From: SABY01 sp964593705
GTDB lineage: Bacteria; Bacteroidota; Bacteroidia; Bacteroidales; 4484-276
Assembly: GCA_964593705.1 (NCBI GenBank)
Contig: CAZQIV010000001.1
Coordinates: 208,643 to 272,642 of the forward strand
Length of the DNA stretch: 64,000 bases
Reading direction: 5' to 3'
The position numbers and the translations under genes are program-made. Shown here in pieces: positions 35,833 to 45,760 of this stretch. Each line of letters starts with the position of its first letter. The stretch's first letter is position 1. The notes below the pieces were generated by a model, which made no database searches, was not told the origin of the DNA, and saw only the letters and a program-made list of their open reading frames with translations.

Positions 35833-38800
35833 GTGGAAAAATCGACAGATGGAGGAGAGAACATGTTTGCAAGGTATAACGGACTTGGTGTGGCACAGGT
35901 TGAAGGATTTGCAAATGCATATACAGATGCAAAATATGTCTTTGCCGGCCTTTATCATGATGGTGTACAATTAACCATTGATGAGTACATCCATGGGTGG
36001 AAAACAGACTGGAAACATTGTGTTGGCGGCGATGGTATGAAGCCGTTGATAAATAATATAGATCCAAATTTTATGTGGGGTCCGGTACAAAAGGGATTAT
36101 GGTATTGCTCTGAAGATGCGATGCAAACTGGGACTACAATAACCGAATGGGATGATACTTATTTTCTTACAACAGGAATACTGAACAAGGTAAACCCGGA
36201 TATTTTCTATTTCAATAAATATAGCAATGCCCAGGATGAAAATGTTAATCGGCTCTGCATGGATAGCTCATTAAATAATGGTCAAATATCCAACTTTAAA
36301 GATTACCTACCACTACTGGACAGAACACAGGTGATAGGACTATATACTCCTTACAATGAGGGCGATTACTTAATCGCCAATGTAATCAATGTGGACACAG
36401 CCACTAACACGAATTCTTCTTTTACCAGGCATCATTTATTCCGAACCATTAACGCGAATGAAGCTGATACTTTACAGGTTGCCTGGCAGGAATTGTCCAT
36501 CCCGACCAATAAAAGATGGATTGCTGACGTAGGTTACGATAAAAATGACCCGGATATCATTTACCTGGCCTACGCCGGATCATGGCTTAGCCCTCAGGTT
36601 GATTCAATGATTTTTAGGATTGACTATTCCGACCCACAGCTCCCGGTATATGAGAAAATCACCAAAAACCTGCCTGTTACTTTCATCTCCAGTCACTGCC
36701 TTGCCGTGGATAAATACAATAAAGGAAGCATTTACTTAGGGACAGGGTATGGGGTATTTTATACGGATAACGAATTGATGCAGCACCAGGGTGATGAATG
36801 GCAATTCATGGGAACCGGTTTGCCACATGTAAGTATATCAGGGCTTGAATTGAATTATCCAAGCAATACATTGCGAGCTGCAACCTTCGGACGCGGAATC
36901 TGGGAAATGCCCTTACCCTGCCCCACAAGCGATTCGGCCATCACCATCACCAACGACACTGCCTGGAACGGATTGATGTACATCGAAAGCAACGTGGTGA
37001 TAGAGCCGGGCGCAACCCTTACCATCAACTATCCGGGTGAATTGCAGTTTCCCGAAGGAGCCAAACTAATCGTAAAACCCGGGGCAAGGCTTGTGCTTGA
37101 TAGTTGCCTACTTACCTGGAAATGCTACAAACCCTGGCGAGGCATCGAAGTGTGGGGCAACAATTCCCAGAGCCAGACCACAGCCAACCAGGGAAAAATT
37201 GAAATTAAAAACGACTCCATAATCAGTAATGCTGAAGTTGCTGTTCGCATGGGTAAAACCCCTGAAGCCTGTCCTGAGGGAGGTAGTACCCCGCCCGAAG
37301 ACCGTAAAGGTGGAGGGATTATCATCGCCGAAAACAGCACTTTTGAAAACAACAATATAGGTGTACTTTTCGAGCCTTACGCTTATCACAATACCAGTAG
37401 GTTCCTGCAGTGTACTTTCGATCGCAACTTACCTGTTTCAGAAGAAGAAACCTTTTACCATACCAAACTCTACAATGTAAAACATGTGCGCTTTGCAGGT
37501 TGCGATTTCCTGAACAATTCAGGTACACTGCATAACGGTTACGGTATATGGTCAAGCAATGCAACCTTTTATGTTGACAGGTTTTGCACAGCACTATACG
37601 GCGATGACTGCACAAACTGGGATGTCGGGAATTTCACTAACCTTTTGTATGGTGTATATTCCATTGCATACACACCTGTTCCATTTACTGATGTGCGAAA
37701 TACACATTTCAATTTAAACGAAACGGGGATTTACCTTGGGGGAATAACACTGGCACGGGTAACAGAAAACCACTTTTCAGTTGGAAACAGCTCTACAACC
37801 TTTGTGGAAATGTATCTTGATGAATGTACCGATTATTGGATTGAGGGTAATGAATGCTCACCTCAGGTATTTCATAGTGGGACATGCATTGGCATTGTGG
37901 TAAACGAATCAGGCCGCGAGCCCAATGTAATTTACCGGAATACATTTGATTATCTTGATTACAGCATTCTTGCCCAGGGCGTAAACAGGGATTCCCGCAA
38001 CGGCGAAGGACTGGTGTGCAAATGCAATATCTTTAGCAACGCCGGTTACGATATTGCCGTAACCGATACCGACCAGGGCGAAAGTACTGAATTTGGCATA
38101 GCCCAATACCAGGGTTCCTCAGTCGCACAGCCCGATGCCCCCGCCGGAAACTGCTTTAGCTGGACAGGGCCAGGTACCAATACCGACATCAATAACCATG
38201 GCTTGCACTTCAACTATTATTATCATGTTGCAGATCCACAATTACACTTAAAACCTCAATTCTATGACACCTTAAAAGTGACCGCTATTCCAAATGAAGA
38301 TGCACTTTGGGATTCAACAAGTTGTATATCCTATCTCGACACAAGTGGCGGAGGGGGAAGCACTGAGGAGTCGATGCGAAGTTTACTTAACGAATCCACA
38401 AGGGCATCTGATTCACTAAGTCAATTGATCCAGGCACTGGAAGATGCCGGGGACACTGAAAGTTTAGAATGGACAGTGGATATGAGTAATCCTGAACAAA
38501 CGTATGAAGTATATGATCAATTAATGAATACAGCCCCCTACATCAGCGATACGGTAATGGGAGCAGCCATCGAAAAGGAAGATGTATTGCCGGATGCCAT
38601 GATACGCGATGTAATGGTGGCCAGCCCTGAATCTGCAAAAAATGATGAACTGCTTCATAAACTCGAGGAACGTAGCAACCCCATGCCCGGCTATATGTTA
38701 GGGCAAATTCTGCAAGGCAGGAGTTTGGTTTCGGTGTATGGCGATTTGCTTGCCCGCAAGGCCTACCATAACAATATCCATGCATTGGCTTTAAAAAATC

Positions 38801-39501
38801 TGAAATACCACTACGTTTCTGATACAAGCAATACCTTTGCATCCCTCGACAGCCTGAAAAGCTTACTCGAAAAACAAAACAGCCTGAGCGCAAATTACAA
38901 TCTGGCTTTTTTGTACCAGTATCAAAACGACAGCACAGCAACAATGGATGTTTTAAACCAAATCCCAAATCAATTTGCTTTGGATGAAAATCAATTGGAG
39001 GAACACAACCAGTTAGTTAGTTATATCAACCTTATCCAACAGTTGGATAATGCACCTCTCGATAGTTCCACGGTGGAAATACTTAATACAATGGCAACCG
39101 GCGGCAGTGGTATTACGAGGGTGTATGCCCGAAATATTTTGCTGGCGCTGGATGCCATTGATTATAACGAACCCATCATCCTGCCCGGTTCTGCCAAATC
39201 GGCTTTGGCAGATGAATATAGGCAATTGATCAGGCTTGCCAAAGTGCATGAAGTCCTCCGGGTGCAGCCTAATCCTGCAAAGGATTACTTTATAGCAAAA
39301 TGGGATATGGACAAACCATATGAAAACCTTGTGGTCAGGCTAAGTTCATTGGATGGGAAAATGATACAGGAGGTTCCGGTAAGTGGGAAGGCAAACCAAA
39401 AAGTGATGGATACAGGTAAACTTCAGGCAGGCATATACATCGTTTCCCTACACAGCCAAAATCAAGTCATCGATAGTAAAAAAGTTAGCATCGTAAAATA
39501 A
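35833..39501 (+). CDS. T9SS propeller/beta-helix protein, C-terminal part after the TAA
   Basis: The 1222-aa continuation of the gene starting at 34459, in the same frame. The open frame begins at 35818; 35833 is merely the first GTG and has no signal peptide, so this is not a convincing independent gene. It completes the BNR-like propeller (up to about residue 355, TFGRGIWEMPLPCP). It continues with a linker strand domain (ITNDTAWNGLMYIESNVVI), a right-handed beta-helix (about 420-800; NSTFENNNIGVLFEPYAY; GCDFLNNSGTLHNGYGI), a helical TPR-like region (about 860-1140) and a T9SS type A sorting domain (RVQPNPAKDYFIAKWD to KKVSIVK). Likely a large surface protein in its intact form. Genuine inactivation, sequencing error or readthrough cannot be told apart here. 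Confidence 0.82.
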   Translation: MEKSTDGGENMFARYNGLGVAQVEGFANAYTDAKYVFAGLYHDGVQLTIDEYIHGWKTDWKHCVGGDGMKPLINNIDPNFMWGPVQKGLWYCSEDAMQTGTTITEWDDTYFLTTGILNKVNPDIFYFNKYSNAQDENVNRLCMDSSLNNGQISNFKDYLPLLDRTQVIGLYTPYNEGDYLIANVINVDTATNTNSSFTRHHLFRTINANEADTLQVAWQELSIPTNKRWIADVGYDKNDPDIIYLAYAGSWLSPQVDSMIFRIDYSDPQLPVYEKITKNLPVTFISSHCLAVDKYNKGSIYLGTGYGVFYTDNELMQHQGDEWQFMGTGLPHVSISGLELNYPSNTLRAATFGRGIWEMPLPCPTSDSAITITNDTAWNGLMYIESNVVIEPGATLTINYPGELQFPEGAKLIVKPGARLVLDSCLLTWKCYKPWRGIEVWGNNSQSQTTANQGKIEIKNDSIISNAEVAVRMGKTPEACPEGGSTPPEDRKGGGIIIAENSTFENNNIGVLFEPYAYHNTSRFLQCTFDRNLPVSEEETFYHTKLYNVKHVRFAGCDFLNNSGTLHNGYGIWSSNATFYVDRFCTALYGDDCTNWDVGNFTNLLYGVYSIAYTPVPFTDVRNTHFNLNETGIYLGGITLARVTENHFSVGNSSTTFVEMYLDECTDYWIEGNECSPQVFHSGTCIGIVVNESGREPNVIYRNTFDYLDYSILAQGVNRDSRNGEGLVCKCNIFSNAGYDIAVTDTDQGESTEFGIAQYQGSSVAQPDAPAGNCFSWTGPGTNTDINNHGLHFNYYYHVADPQLHLKPQFYDTLKVTAIPNEDALWDSTSCISYLDTSGGGGSTEESMRSLLNESTRASDSLSQLIQALEDAGDTESLEWTVDMSNPEQTYEVYDQLMNTAPYISDTVMGAAIEKEDVLPDAMIRDVMVASPESAKNDELLHKLEERSNPMPGYMLGQILQGRSLVSVYGDLLARKAYHNNIHALALKNLKYHYVSDTSNTFASLDSLKSLLEKQNSLSANYNLAFLYQYQNDSTATMDVLNQIPNQFALDENQLEEHNQLVSYINLIQQLDNAPLDSSTVEILNTMATGGSGITRVYARNILLALDAIDYNEPIILPGSAKSALADEYRQLIRLAKVHEVLRVQPNPAKDYFIAKWDMDKPYENLVVRLSSLDGKMIQEVPVSGKANQKVMDTGKLQAGIYIVSLHSQNQVIDSKKVSIVK

Positions 39502-39560
39502 ACATCTAACGCTGTCAGTAACGAAGTTTCGGGACTGACAGCTTTTAAAAACTGATAATT

Positions 39561-41198
39561 ATGTCGCATATAAATAAAATTATTATTATTTTTCTGACTC
39601 TTGTATCCTTAGGCTCTTTGTCTGCCCAAACCTGGCCACACATATATGGCGAGACTGACAGACATGAATTTTCCGAGGACGTTGGGGGGGCTTATGACAA
39701 TGGGTATAAAATTGCCGGAAACTTTTTAAGCGAGAATCTTGCACCAAAATCGACATGGCTTATTAAGACAGATATAAATGGAAATATCCTTTGGGAAAAA
39801 ATTCTTAGCAATTCCGGCTATAATAAAACCAAAGCTATCACACAAAGTTCCAATGGCGGAACAATTCTTTGTGGACTCATCAGGTATCAGGGTGATGATA
39901 TTTCAAATCCTTATGTTGCCAAATTGGATGCGTGTGGCGAAAAATTATGGTGCCGGGTTTTTAGTGAAAATATTGGCAACGCATATTCAAGTTGGGCAAG
40001 CGATGTAAAAGAAACTCCTTCGGGAGATATAATCGTCTTAGTGAATGAATATGGAAATCACCCCATCAACACGATGCACCTGTTTAAGCTCAATGCCGGT
40101 GGTGAAGTGCTTTGGCGTAATCCTTATGCCAGTGCATATAACCACCCGGGGAGTATTAACCCAAGGGGTAACAAATTGTTGATAACAACTGAGGGTGATT
40201 ACCTGATTGTCGGTCAAATTTACTGGGAAGACCCATGGAATCCGGGCGGTACTGCTTTTGGGATAAGACCAATGTTTACCTTAATAGACAGCATGGGAAC
40301 TGAGAAATGGATTTTACCATTTGGCCTCAACGATACAATATACGGTGAAGCTTATAATGTAATCGAGAAAAACAAAAAGGAGTTTATTGCAGTGGCTACC
40401 AAATGGCCTGATGAACCTCAGATAATCCCAATGTTTATTAAGTTTGATGGTGAAGGAAATGTTTTAAATTACCAAACTATTAATGCAGAAGAAATTGACA
40501 GCACATTTAGTGAGGGACATTTCGGGCATATTATCCAACAGGACACAAACTACTTTTTAAGCGGTACATTTGAAATAGGCTCCACAGAAAAGGCACCACT
40601 TACAAACATATACATGGATACAAATATTTTTACTAATAATCCTAATATTTCTTCAAAAGCAACTTACCTGAACCAATATTGGCCATATTCTTCTAACAAA
40701 ACAAGTAAAGTAAAATTCCTAAATACTTCGAAATATGTTGCAAGTGGTGAGACCGATATTTCTTTCTCTAAGGTAAATCCCTTTTTAGAAATGGACACCC
40801 TCGATCCTGGCAACCACACCTACGACAGCCTATGTACTACTCCTGGACTACCGCAAAGCAGCTTTATTTCGCTGGACGATTGCGACCTGTTTGTGGATAT
40901 AGATGAAATACCTAACGCCAAACAATACCAGGAAAAAATCCGCTGGATACCTATCAAAGCTTACCCAAACCCGGCACAAAATGGCAAACTCACCCTGGAA
41001 TTCGAGAATACCGAACACCACCAAAATATGGAACTTCGCTGCTACGATAATTTTGGCCGGCAAATCCACAGCCAAAAAGTCTATAAAGACCAGCAGGATA
41101 CCGATTTGGATGTTTCGGGTTGGAGTCCGGGAATTTATGTTGCCGTGGTTTACAGCAATGGCGGCGCAAGGGGCAAGGTGAAGTTTGTGGTAGAGTGA
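39561..41198 (+). CDS. Secreted WD-like/propeller protein with T9SS sorting domain
   Basis: A 545-aa exported protein, 59 bp after the previous gene and probably co-transcribed with it. Residues 1-22 are a signal peptide (to LSAQ). The middle contains repeated blades of the form GGTILCGLIRYQGDDISNPYVAKLDACGEKLWCRVF and GDIIVLVNEYGNHPINTMHLFKLNAGGEVLWR, typical of Bacteroidota beta-propellers with xxGxxxWxxxF repeats. Residues about 465-545 are a T9SS type A sorting domain (IKAYPNPAQNGKLTLEFEN to GKVKFVVE). No catalytic residues are recognised; a binding or structural surface role is likely. Confidence 0.82.
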   Translation: MSHINKIIIIFLTLVSLGSLSAQTWPHIYGETDRHEFSEDVGGAYDNGYKIAGNFLSENLAPKSTWLIKTDINGNILWEKILSNSGYNKTKAITQSSNGGTILCGLIRYQGDDISNPYVAKLDACGEKLWCRVFSENIGNAYSSWASDVKETPSGDIIVLVNEYGNHPINTMHLFKLNAGGEVLWRNPYASAYNHPGSINPRGNKLLITTEGDYLIVGQIYWEDPWNPGGTAFGIRPMFTLIDSMGTEKWILPFGLNDTIYGEAYNVIEKNKKEFIAVATKWPDEPQIIPMFIKFDGEGNVLNYQTINAEEIDSTFSEGHFGHIIQQDTNYFLSGTFEIGSTEKAPLTNIYMDTNIFTNNPNISSKATYLNQYWPYSSNKTSKVKFLNTSKYVASGETDISFSKVNPFLEMDTLDPGNHTYDSLCTTPGLPQSSFISLDDCDLFVDIDEIPNAKQYQEKIRWIPIKAYPNPAQNGKLTLEFENTEHHQNMELRCYDNFGRQIHSQKVYKDQQDTDLDVSGWSPGIYVAVVYSNGGARGKVKFVVE

Positions 41199-41248
41199 GA
41201 GGAGAGAGGGGAGAAGATAGATGGGAGAAGTTGGAGGGATGTGGCAAG

Positions 41249-41459
41249 ATCAAACATCTTACAGCGAACATTTGATATCAGATATCCGATGTAAGATGTT
41301 TGATTTAGGATTGTACATTTTCAATAGGATTTTTTTATATAGTCATCCGATAAATTACTCCCGGGAGTAGTACCAGTACTAAAAGCATAATGTCATTTGC
41401 TTAAACATTATTCATCGGATGACTTTTGCTGGGCTTCCGAAATGATTCACACCGTGAAT
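41249..41459. repeat. Composite repeat C-A-B
   Basis: Hairpin C: ATCAAACATCTTAC (41249-41262) with its perfect inverse (41291-41304), enclosing two GATATC sites. Element A: 41341-41424, 84 bp. Element B left end: 41445-41459, 20 bp after A, without its right half. A palindrome CCGCCA-TC-TGGCGG follows at 41554-41567, then GC-rich repeat text up to 41660. No gene between 41199 and 41691. Confidence 0.8.
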
Positions 41460-41691
41460 AGCTCAGGGTAGTTGTGCTTTATTATGAAAAACTGCTCTAC
41501 TCATGGAATAAAGTCAGCTCTTTTCTGATTTTGCCAGCGCGACCCCTTAGTCTCCGCCATCTGGCGGGGAAAATACACGCTACCAGTGCGTTGGCTAGTT
41601 CTCTCCTTTAGGGGAGCCAGCCTTGCCGGATAGGCAGGTTAGAGGGGTGAGTGTTGGATTATCCCTATTTTCGCGGCAAATTTTGAATTGA

Positions 41692-42981
41692 ATGAACCGC
41701 AAAATCTTAAACCTTGCCATACCCAACATCATCAGCAATATTACGGTCCCATTGTTGGGCATTGTCGATCTTACCATTATGGGGCGGCTTGGCGATGAAG
41801 TTTACATAGGTGCCATTGCCCTGGGGGGCATGATCTTTAACTTCATTTATTGGGGGTTTAGCTTTTTGAGGATGGGGACTTCGGGGTTCACGGCCCAGGC
41901 TTTTGGCCGATCGGATGGCAAGGAAGGGATAGTTATTTTGTCGAGGGCACTACTTGCCGGACTTTTAGGGAGTATGTTGGTAATTATTTTGCAATGGCCG
42001 ATAGAGCAGTTTAGCTTTTGGGTTATCAATAGTAGCGAGGGTGTTGAAAATTATGCAAGGAGTTATTTCTACATCAGGATATGGGCGGCACCTGCCACCA
42101 TTTCGTTGTACGCTTTTACAGGTTGGTTTATCGGGATGCAAGATGCCCGTATTCCAATGATCGTGGCCATTGTTATCAATCTTTTAAATATCGCTTTTAA
42201 CCTGTTTTTTGTTTTTGGCCTGGGATTAAAATCTGATGGTGTTGCCTGGGGAACGCTTATTGCGCAGTATTCCGGCTTGCTTCTGAGTATTTTCTTTGTA
42301 GTGAAAAAATACGGCCATTTATTTAAACAATGGGAACGCGAAGCCATGATGAATCTTGAAGCACTTCGCAAATTCTTTATGGTAAACAAGGATATCTTTA
42401 TCCGAACCCTGGCCTTAATTTTTGCGATGTCGTTTTTTACAGCAAAATCGGCGGAAGCCAACGACACGATTTTAGCCATCAATACCATCCTGTTCCAGTT
42501 TTTCATTTTCTTTTCGTATTTCGTGGATGGATTTGCCAACGCAGGTGAAGCATTGGTGGGAAGGTATATTGGTTCCGGTGATCGAAATAAATTGCTTAGG
42601 TCGGTAAAGCTAATTTTTATTTGGGCTTTGGCTGTTAGCATCATTTTTACAGCCATCAACTTGTTGGGTGGGAGATGGGTACTAACTTTAATGACAAGTA
42701 ATGTTGACATAATCAAAGGAGCAAAACCATATTTGCCCTGGATAGTACTTATCCCTTTGGTTTCTTTTGTAGCATTTATCTGGGATGGTATTTATGTTGG
42801 AGCAACAGTATCCAATCATTTGCGTAACTCGATCCTTGTAGCATTGCTTGTGTTTTTGGTGTTGTACTACACAACAAAACCCATCATAGGAAATCACGCC
42901 TTGTGGTTGGCCTTGTCGGCATTTTTATTGGTGAGGGGAATTTATCTTAGTGCATTTTTTTCCAGGGCTATTTTGAAATAA
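41692..42981 (+). CDS. MATE-family multidrug/Na+ efflux transporter (DinF-like)
   Basis: A 429-aa inner-membrane protein with 12 predicted helices in two six-helix bundles. The start MNRKILNLAIPNIISNITVPLLGIVDLTIMGRLG is the classic MATE first helix. FLRMGTSGFTAQAFGRSDG matches the conserved loop after helix 2, and the second repeat contains FSYFVDGFANAGEALVGRYIGSGD, typical of the DinF subgroup. The function is antiport-driven export of drugs or metabolites; substrate unknown. The gene has no obvious operon partner and is preceded by repeat DNA. Confidence 0.93.
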   Translation: MNRKILNLAIPNIISNITVPLLGIVDLTIMGRLGDEVYIGAIALGGMIFNFIYWGFSFLRMGTSGFTAQAFGRSDGKEGIVILSRALLAGLLGSMLVIILQWPIEQFSFWVINSSEGVENYARSYFYIRIWAAPATISLYAFTGWFIGMQDARIPMIVAIVINLLNIAFNLFFVFGLGLKSDGVAWGTLIAQYSGLLLSIFFVVKKYGHLFKQWEREAMMNLEALRKFFMVNKDIFIRTLALIFAMSFFTAKSAEANDTILAINTILFQFFIFFSYFVDGFANAGEALVGRYIGSGDRNKLLRSVKLIFIWALAVSIIFTAINLLGGRWVLTLMTSNVDIIKGAKPYLPWIVLIPLVSFVAFIWDGIYVGATVSNHLRNSILVALLVFLVLYYTTKPIIGNHALWLALSAFLLVRGIYLSAFFSRAILK

Positions 42982-43044
42982 AGGTAACTGTTTAGCTGTT
43001 TTATCAAACTCTGAGTAAAATGGTTACTACCATAGACCCCCTCT

Positions 43045-43160
43045 TCCCGATAGCTATCGGGATTCCCCTCAATGGGGAGGATTCCTACGCATTGGCCGCT
43101 ACTGTGGCTAGTGCGGCTGGTCTCCCTTCCCTTTCAGGGGAAGGGCAAGGGATGGGGTCA
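43045..43160. repeat. GC-rich palindromic repeat text
   Basis: TCCCGATAGCTATCGGGA (43045-43062) is a perfect 18-bp palindrome, followed by CCCTCAATGGGGAGG and CTTCCCTTTCAGGGGAAGGG hairpins. The sequence type is the same as the insert inside the VCBS-repeat gene at 62288-62320 and the text at 41600-41650. It lies between convergent genes. Confidence 0.55.
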
Positions 43161-43254
43161 TGATGGTTTGGGACTCAATAATACCACCTAAATAATTACA
43201 AATAAAACATCAGAAATTTTTCAGGAATAGTCATTTTTTCATTATGCAAAAAAA

Positions 43255-43280
43255 ACAGCCACCATAAAAGGGTGACTGTT
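43255..43280. terminator. Hairpin after the DUF2807 gene
   Basis: ACAGCCACC pairs with GGGTGACTGT (one mismatch), 24 bp past the minus-strand stop, with A/T-rich flanks (AAAAAAAC before, TCAATATAAAAAAA after). Plausible terminator between convergent genes. Confidence 0.5.
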
Positions 43281-43303
43281 CAATATAAAAAAATCTAAGC
43301 AGA

Positions 43304-44815
43304 TTATAAATTCAGAAATGTAATACCTATGGCGAAGGGATAGAGTTCAGGGTTACCACCATCTTTAAAGAGTGTGTTCATCGAATAGGTGGCATATAAA
43401 TTAATCACCCCCCAGCCAATTCTTACCATTGCATCATAGCGAAATGGGTTGATGTTGAAACTGTCGAACTGCTTTGGCTTTTGACGGCCATTTTCAAAAT
43501 ACAACATTTTTGTATGTGTCGAATATCTCCACCCCAGCATAACTCCGGCTGATATATGGAAGCTGTTGCTTCTCGAAAAACGGTTGGTTTGGTACTCGAG
43601 CATAAGTGGTAGCGTGAGGTAATTTACCACGAGTTTGCTTTTTCTCCAATCGCGGCTATTATCATAATTGTCATCAATTGGGATGGAATCCGGATTTAGA
43701 ATCACGTTATTGCTAAAACGGTAGTTGTTCCATCTGAGCCCCAAACCTGTTACCAGCCCGAGTTTATTATTTATCAGGTTAATGTTTTGTTCGAAAAAGT
43801 TGATGTTTACATCTATACTTTTCTCATATTTTAAAGTCAGGAACTCATATCCGTTGGGCATGTTAATATCAAAATCTTTATCCACATATCCATTCACCCC
43901 CAAATCAAATCCTGCCCAGTGGCCCTTGAATTTGTTAATTCTGTTACGTTTCCATTCCACGTTTCCATCCTCATCAACTACCAGGCTGTGGTTTCCAATC
44001 GCTACTTTGGTTGAATCGCCGTCAGTTACTTCCACAACTATACCCCCAACTTTAACCGTGGTAACATCGCCATCTCTCCACGATTCTACTTTTGCATTAT
44101 TATCACCTTTGTAAGTGCCGATTCTTTGTTCGTTGGAATATATTTCGGGATTCCCTGAAACAGAAATATTTCCGGCACCACTTGATGAGGTGTTTACTTT
44201 TTCGCTTGCATTTATGCTTACATGCGATGCCCCGCTTGCATTAGCATCCGAAGAATTGGTAATCAGTTTGGAGGCTTTCACATCAGCGGCACCACTGGCG
44301 ACAACAGTATGCTGGCCTGCATTTCCACTGATTTTAACTTCTGATGCCCCTGATGCTCTCGTTTTAAGGGTTTCAACATCCACTTGCATATCAGCCTCCG
44401 ATGCCCCTGAAGCTTCAATACTAAGGTTTTCGCCGGTGAGTGTGTTTTCGGTTCTGAGGGTTGCGGCACCGCTGATATCTATGTTATTGAGGTCTGGCCC
44501 TGTAAGGTAAATATTGAGTGATGTTGCGTTTCTGATATTTCTCGATGAAATTTTCAAGGTTTCACCCGAAACTTCAGTTTCAATTTTATCCATCAGGTTT
44601 TCATCGGCTTCGACCAAAAGGGAGGTTTCATCTTTTTGTGTAAAATATATGTTGAAAGCTCCTCCTACCTGGATTGCAGAAAACGCTTCAATTGTTCTTT
44701 CCTGCTTTACTACTTTTTTATTTCCTTTGGTTTGTTGCGCCAGCAGGCTCACCGGAACGATAAAAAATAACGCTGCAACGAGAAAAGAAAGGTTTTTCAG
44801 TTTTAATGTTTTCAT
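43304..44815 (-). CDS. DUF2807 (head GIN) surface domain fused to an outer-membrane beta-barrel
   Basis: A 503-aa protein if started at 44815 (MKTLKLKNLSFLVAALFF), which gives a clean signal peptide ending LLAQ; the longer frame from 44887 adds an implausible 24 residues. The first half (about 45-215) is a DUF2807/GIN domain: FSAIQVGGAFNIYFTQKDE, then repeated SGASE/SGAAD turns of a beta-helix (DISGAATLRTEN, IEASGASEADMQ, RASGASEVKISG, VASGAADVKASK). A linker follows, then an outer-membrane barrel (about 310-503) starting HWAGFDLGVNGYVD and ending FAIGITFLNL with the usual terminal aromatic/hydrophobic residues. DUF2807 alone is common in Bacteroidota; the barrel fusion suggests it displays the helix at the surface. 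Possible adhesion role is inference. Confidence 0.85.
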   Translation of the reverse strand: MKTLKLKNLSFLVAALFFIVPVSLLAQQTKGNKKVVKQERTIEAFSAIQVGGAFNIYFTQKDETSLLVEADENLMDKIETEVSGETLKISSRNIRNATSLNIYLTGPDLNNIDISGAATLRTENTLTGENLSIEASGASEADMQVDVETLKTRASGASEVKISGNAGQHTVVASGAADVKASKLITNSSDANASGASHVSINASEKVNTSSSGAGNISVSGNPEIYSNEQRIGTYKGDNNAKVESWRDGDVTTVKVGGIVVEVTDGDSTKVAIGNHSLVVDEDGNVEWKRNRINKFKGHWAGFDLGVNGYVDKDFDINMPNGYEFLTLKYEKSIDVNINFFEQNINLINNKLGLVTGLGLRWNNYRFSNNVILNPDSIPIDDNYDNSRDWRKSKLVVNYLTLPLMLEYQTNRFSRSNSFHISAGVMLGWRYSTHTKMLYFENGRQKPKQFDSFNINPFRYDAMVRIGWGVINLYATYSMNTLFKDGGNPELYPFAIGITFLNL

Positions 44816-45312
44816 GATTTCTGATTTTATGTGTTTAAAATTTACACTTAGGACGGAGTGTTTGCTTGAAAAGTTACAGATCGACAAATTATGGCTTCAA
44901 TTTTTTTTATCATATCAAGGATGAAACGGATTGGAAAGTTCTCTCAGTAACGATAAGTAAATGTGTTTAAGATAATTAGTTCTTTTTTGGGGTTTGTTTT
45001 TTATGGTTCGGATGAAAGGATTTGTTAAAACACAAACATTTATAAGGATTCTGTGCTAAAACAATTCAGGAAGGTATTGGTAATTCTGGAAAATTCTATT
45101 GTATGTCAAGAATGAAGATCAAATAGCGAGGTTTCTTTTTATTGCATAATTTTACCACTGCTATTTATTTTCAATTATAGGTGTTTATGCAATAAAACGG
45201 ATGATTAGAATGGCGGTACTTTATCTTCGTGCCATTTTTCTGAAAATGTTCCTTATACTGATGAAAAAGAGCATTATCAGTAATGTTGTGTAGGCATTGA
45301 ATATAAAAACTC

Positions 45313-45320
45313 TATCTTTG
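45313..45320 (+). promoter_or_regulatory. Candidate -7 promoter element of the BMC operon
   Basis: TATCTTTG matches the Bacteroidota -7 consensus TAnnTTTG, 130 bp upstream of the first shell gene. A TTG at 45286 lies about 24 bp upstream, slightly farther than usual. The 634-bp gap 44816-45449 holds no gene I can support and no clear riboswitch. Confidence 0.35.
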
Positions 45321-45449
45321 AAAATTATTTCGTTTTTTAGAAAATGATGCTTATTAATGGGATTTTTTTTATTTCAAAAGCGAAAGTTTGTATCAATTAC
45401 ATCAACAGGAAATAGAAATAATATTTTTATTTAATAAAAGAAAATCATT

Positions 45450-45755
45450 ATGGAACACAATGAAATGTTAGCATTGGGCATGATCGAAACCAGGGGGTTT
45501 ACAGCTATGGTTGAAGCCTCGGATGCTATGCTTAAGGCAGCAAAAGTTGAATTGGTTGGCTACGAGAAAACTGGTGGTGGCTATGTTACAGCCATTGTAA
45601 GGGGTGATGTTGCTTCGGTTAGGGCAGCGGTTGATGCAGGTGTGCGTGCCGCCGAGAAAATCGGAGAAATTGTTTCTACCCATGTTATACCCCGCCCACA
45701 CCAGAATGTTGATACAGCCTTGCCACTGGGCAGCAAAACCAATAAAAAAGGATAA
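45450..45755 (+). CDS. Microcompartment shell protein, hexameric BMC-H (1)
   Basis: A 101-aa single BMC-domain (Pfam00936-type) protein that forms the flat hexagonal facets of the shell. It has the canonical start ALGMIETRGFTAMVEASDAM, the pore loop YEKTGGGYVTAIVRGDV and the edge region VRAAVDAGVRAAE, then IVSTHVIPRPHQNV. The central pore loop reads KTGGG rather than the PduA/CcmK KIGSG. It is the first gene of the BMC operon and almost identical to the BMC-H encoded at 46440-46742, differing mainly at the two ends. Confidence 0.96.
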   Translation: MEHNEMLALGMIETRGFTAMVEASDAMLKAAKVELVGYEKTGGGYVTAIVRGDVASVRAAVDAGVRAAEKIGEIVSTHVIPRPHQNVDTALPLGSKTNKKG

Positions 45756-45760
45756 AAATT

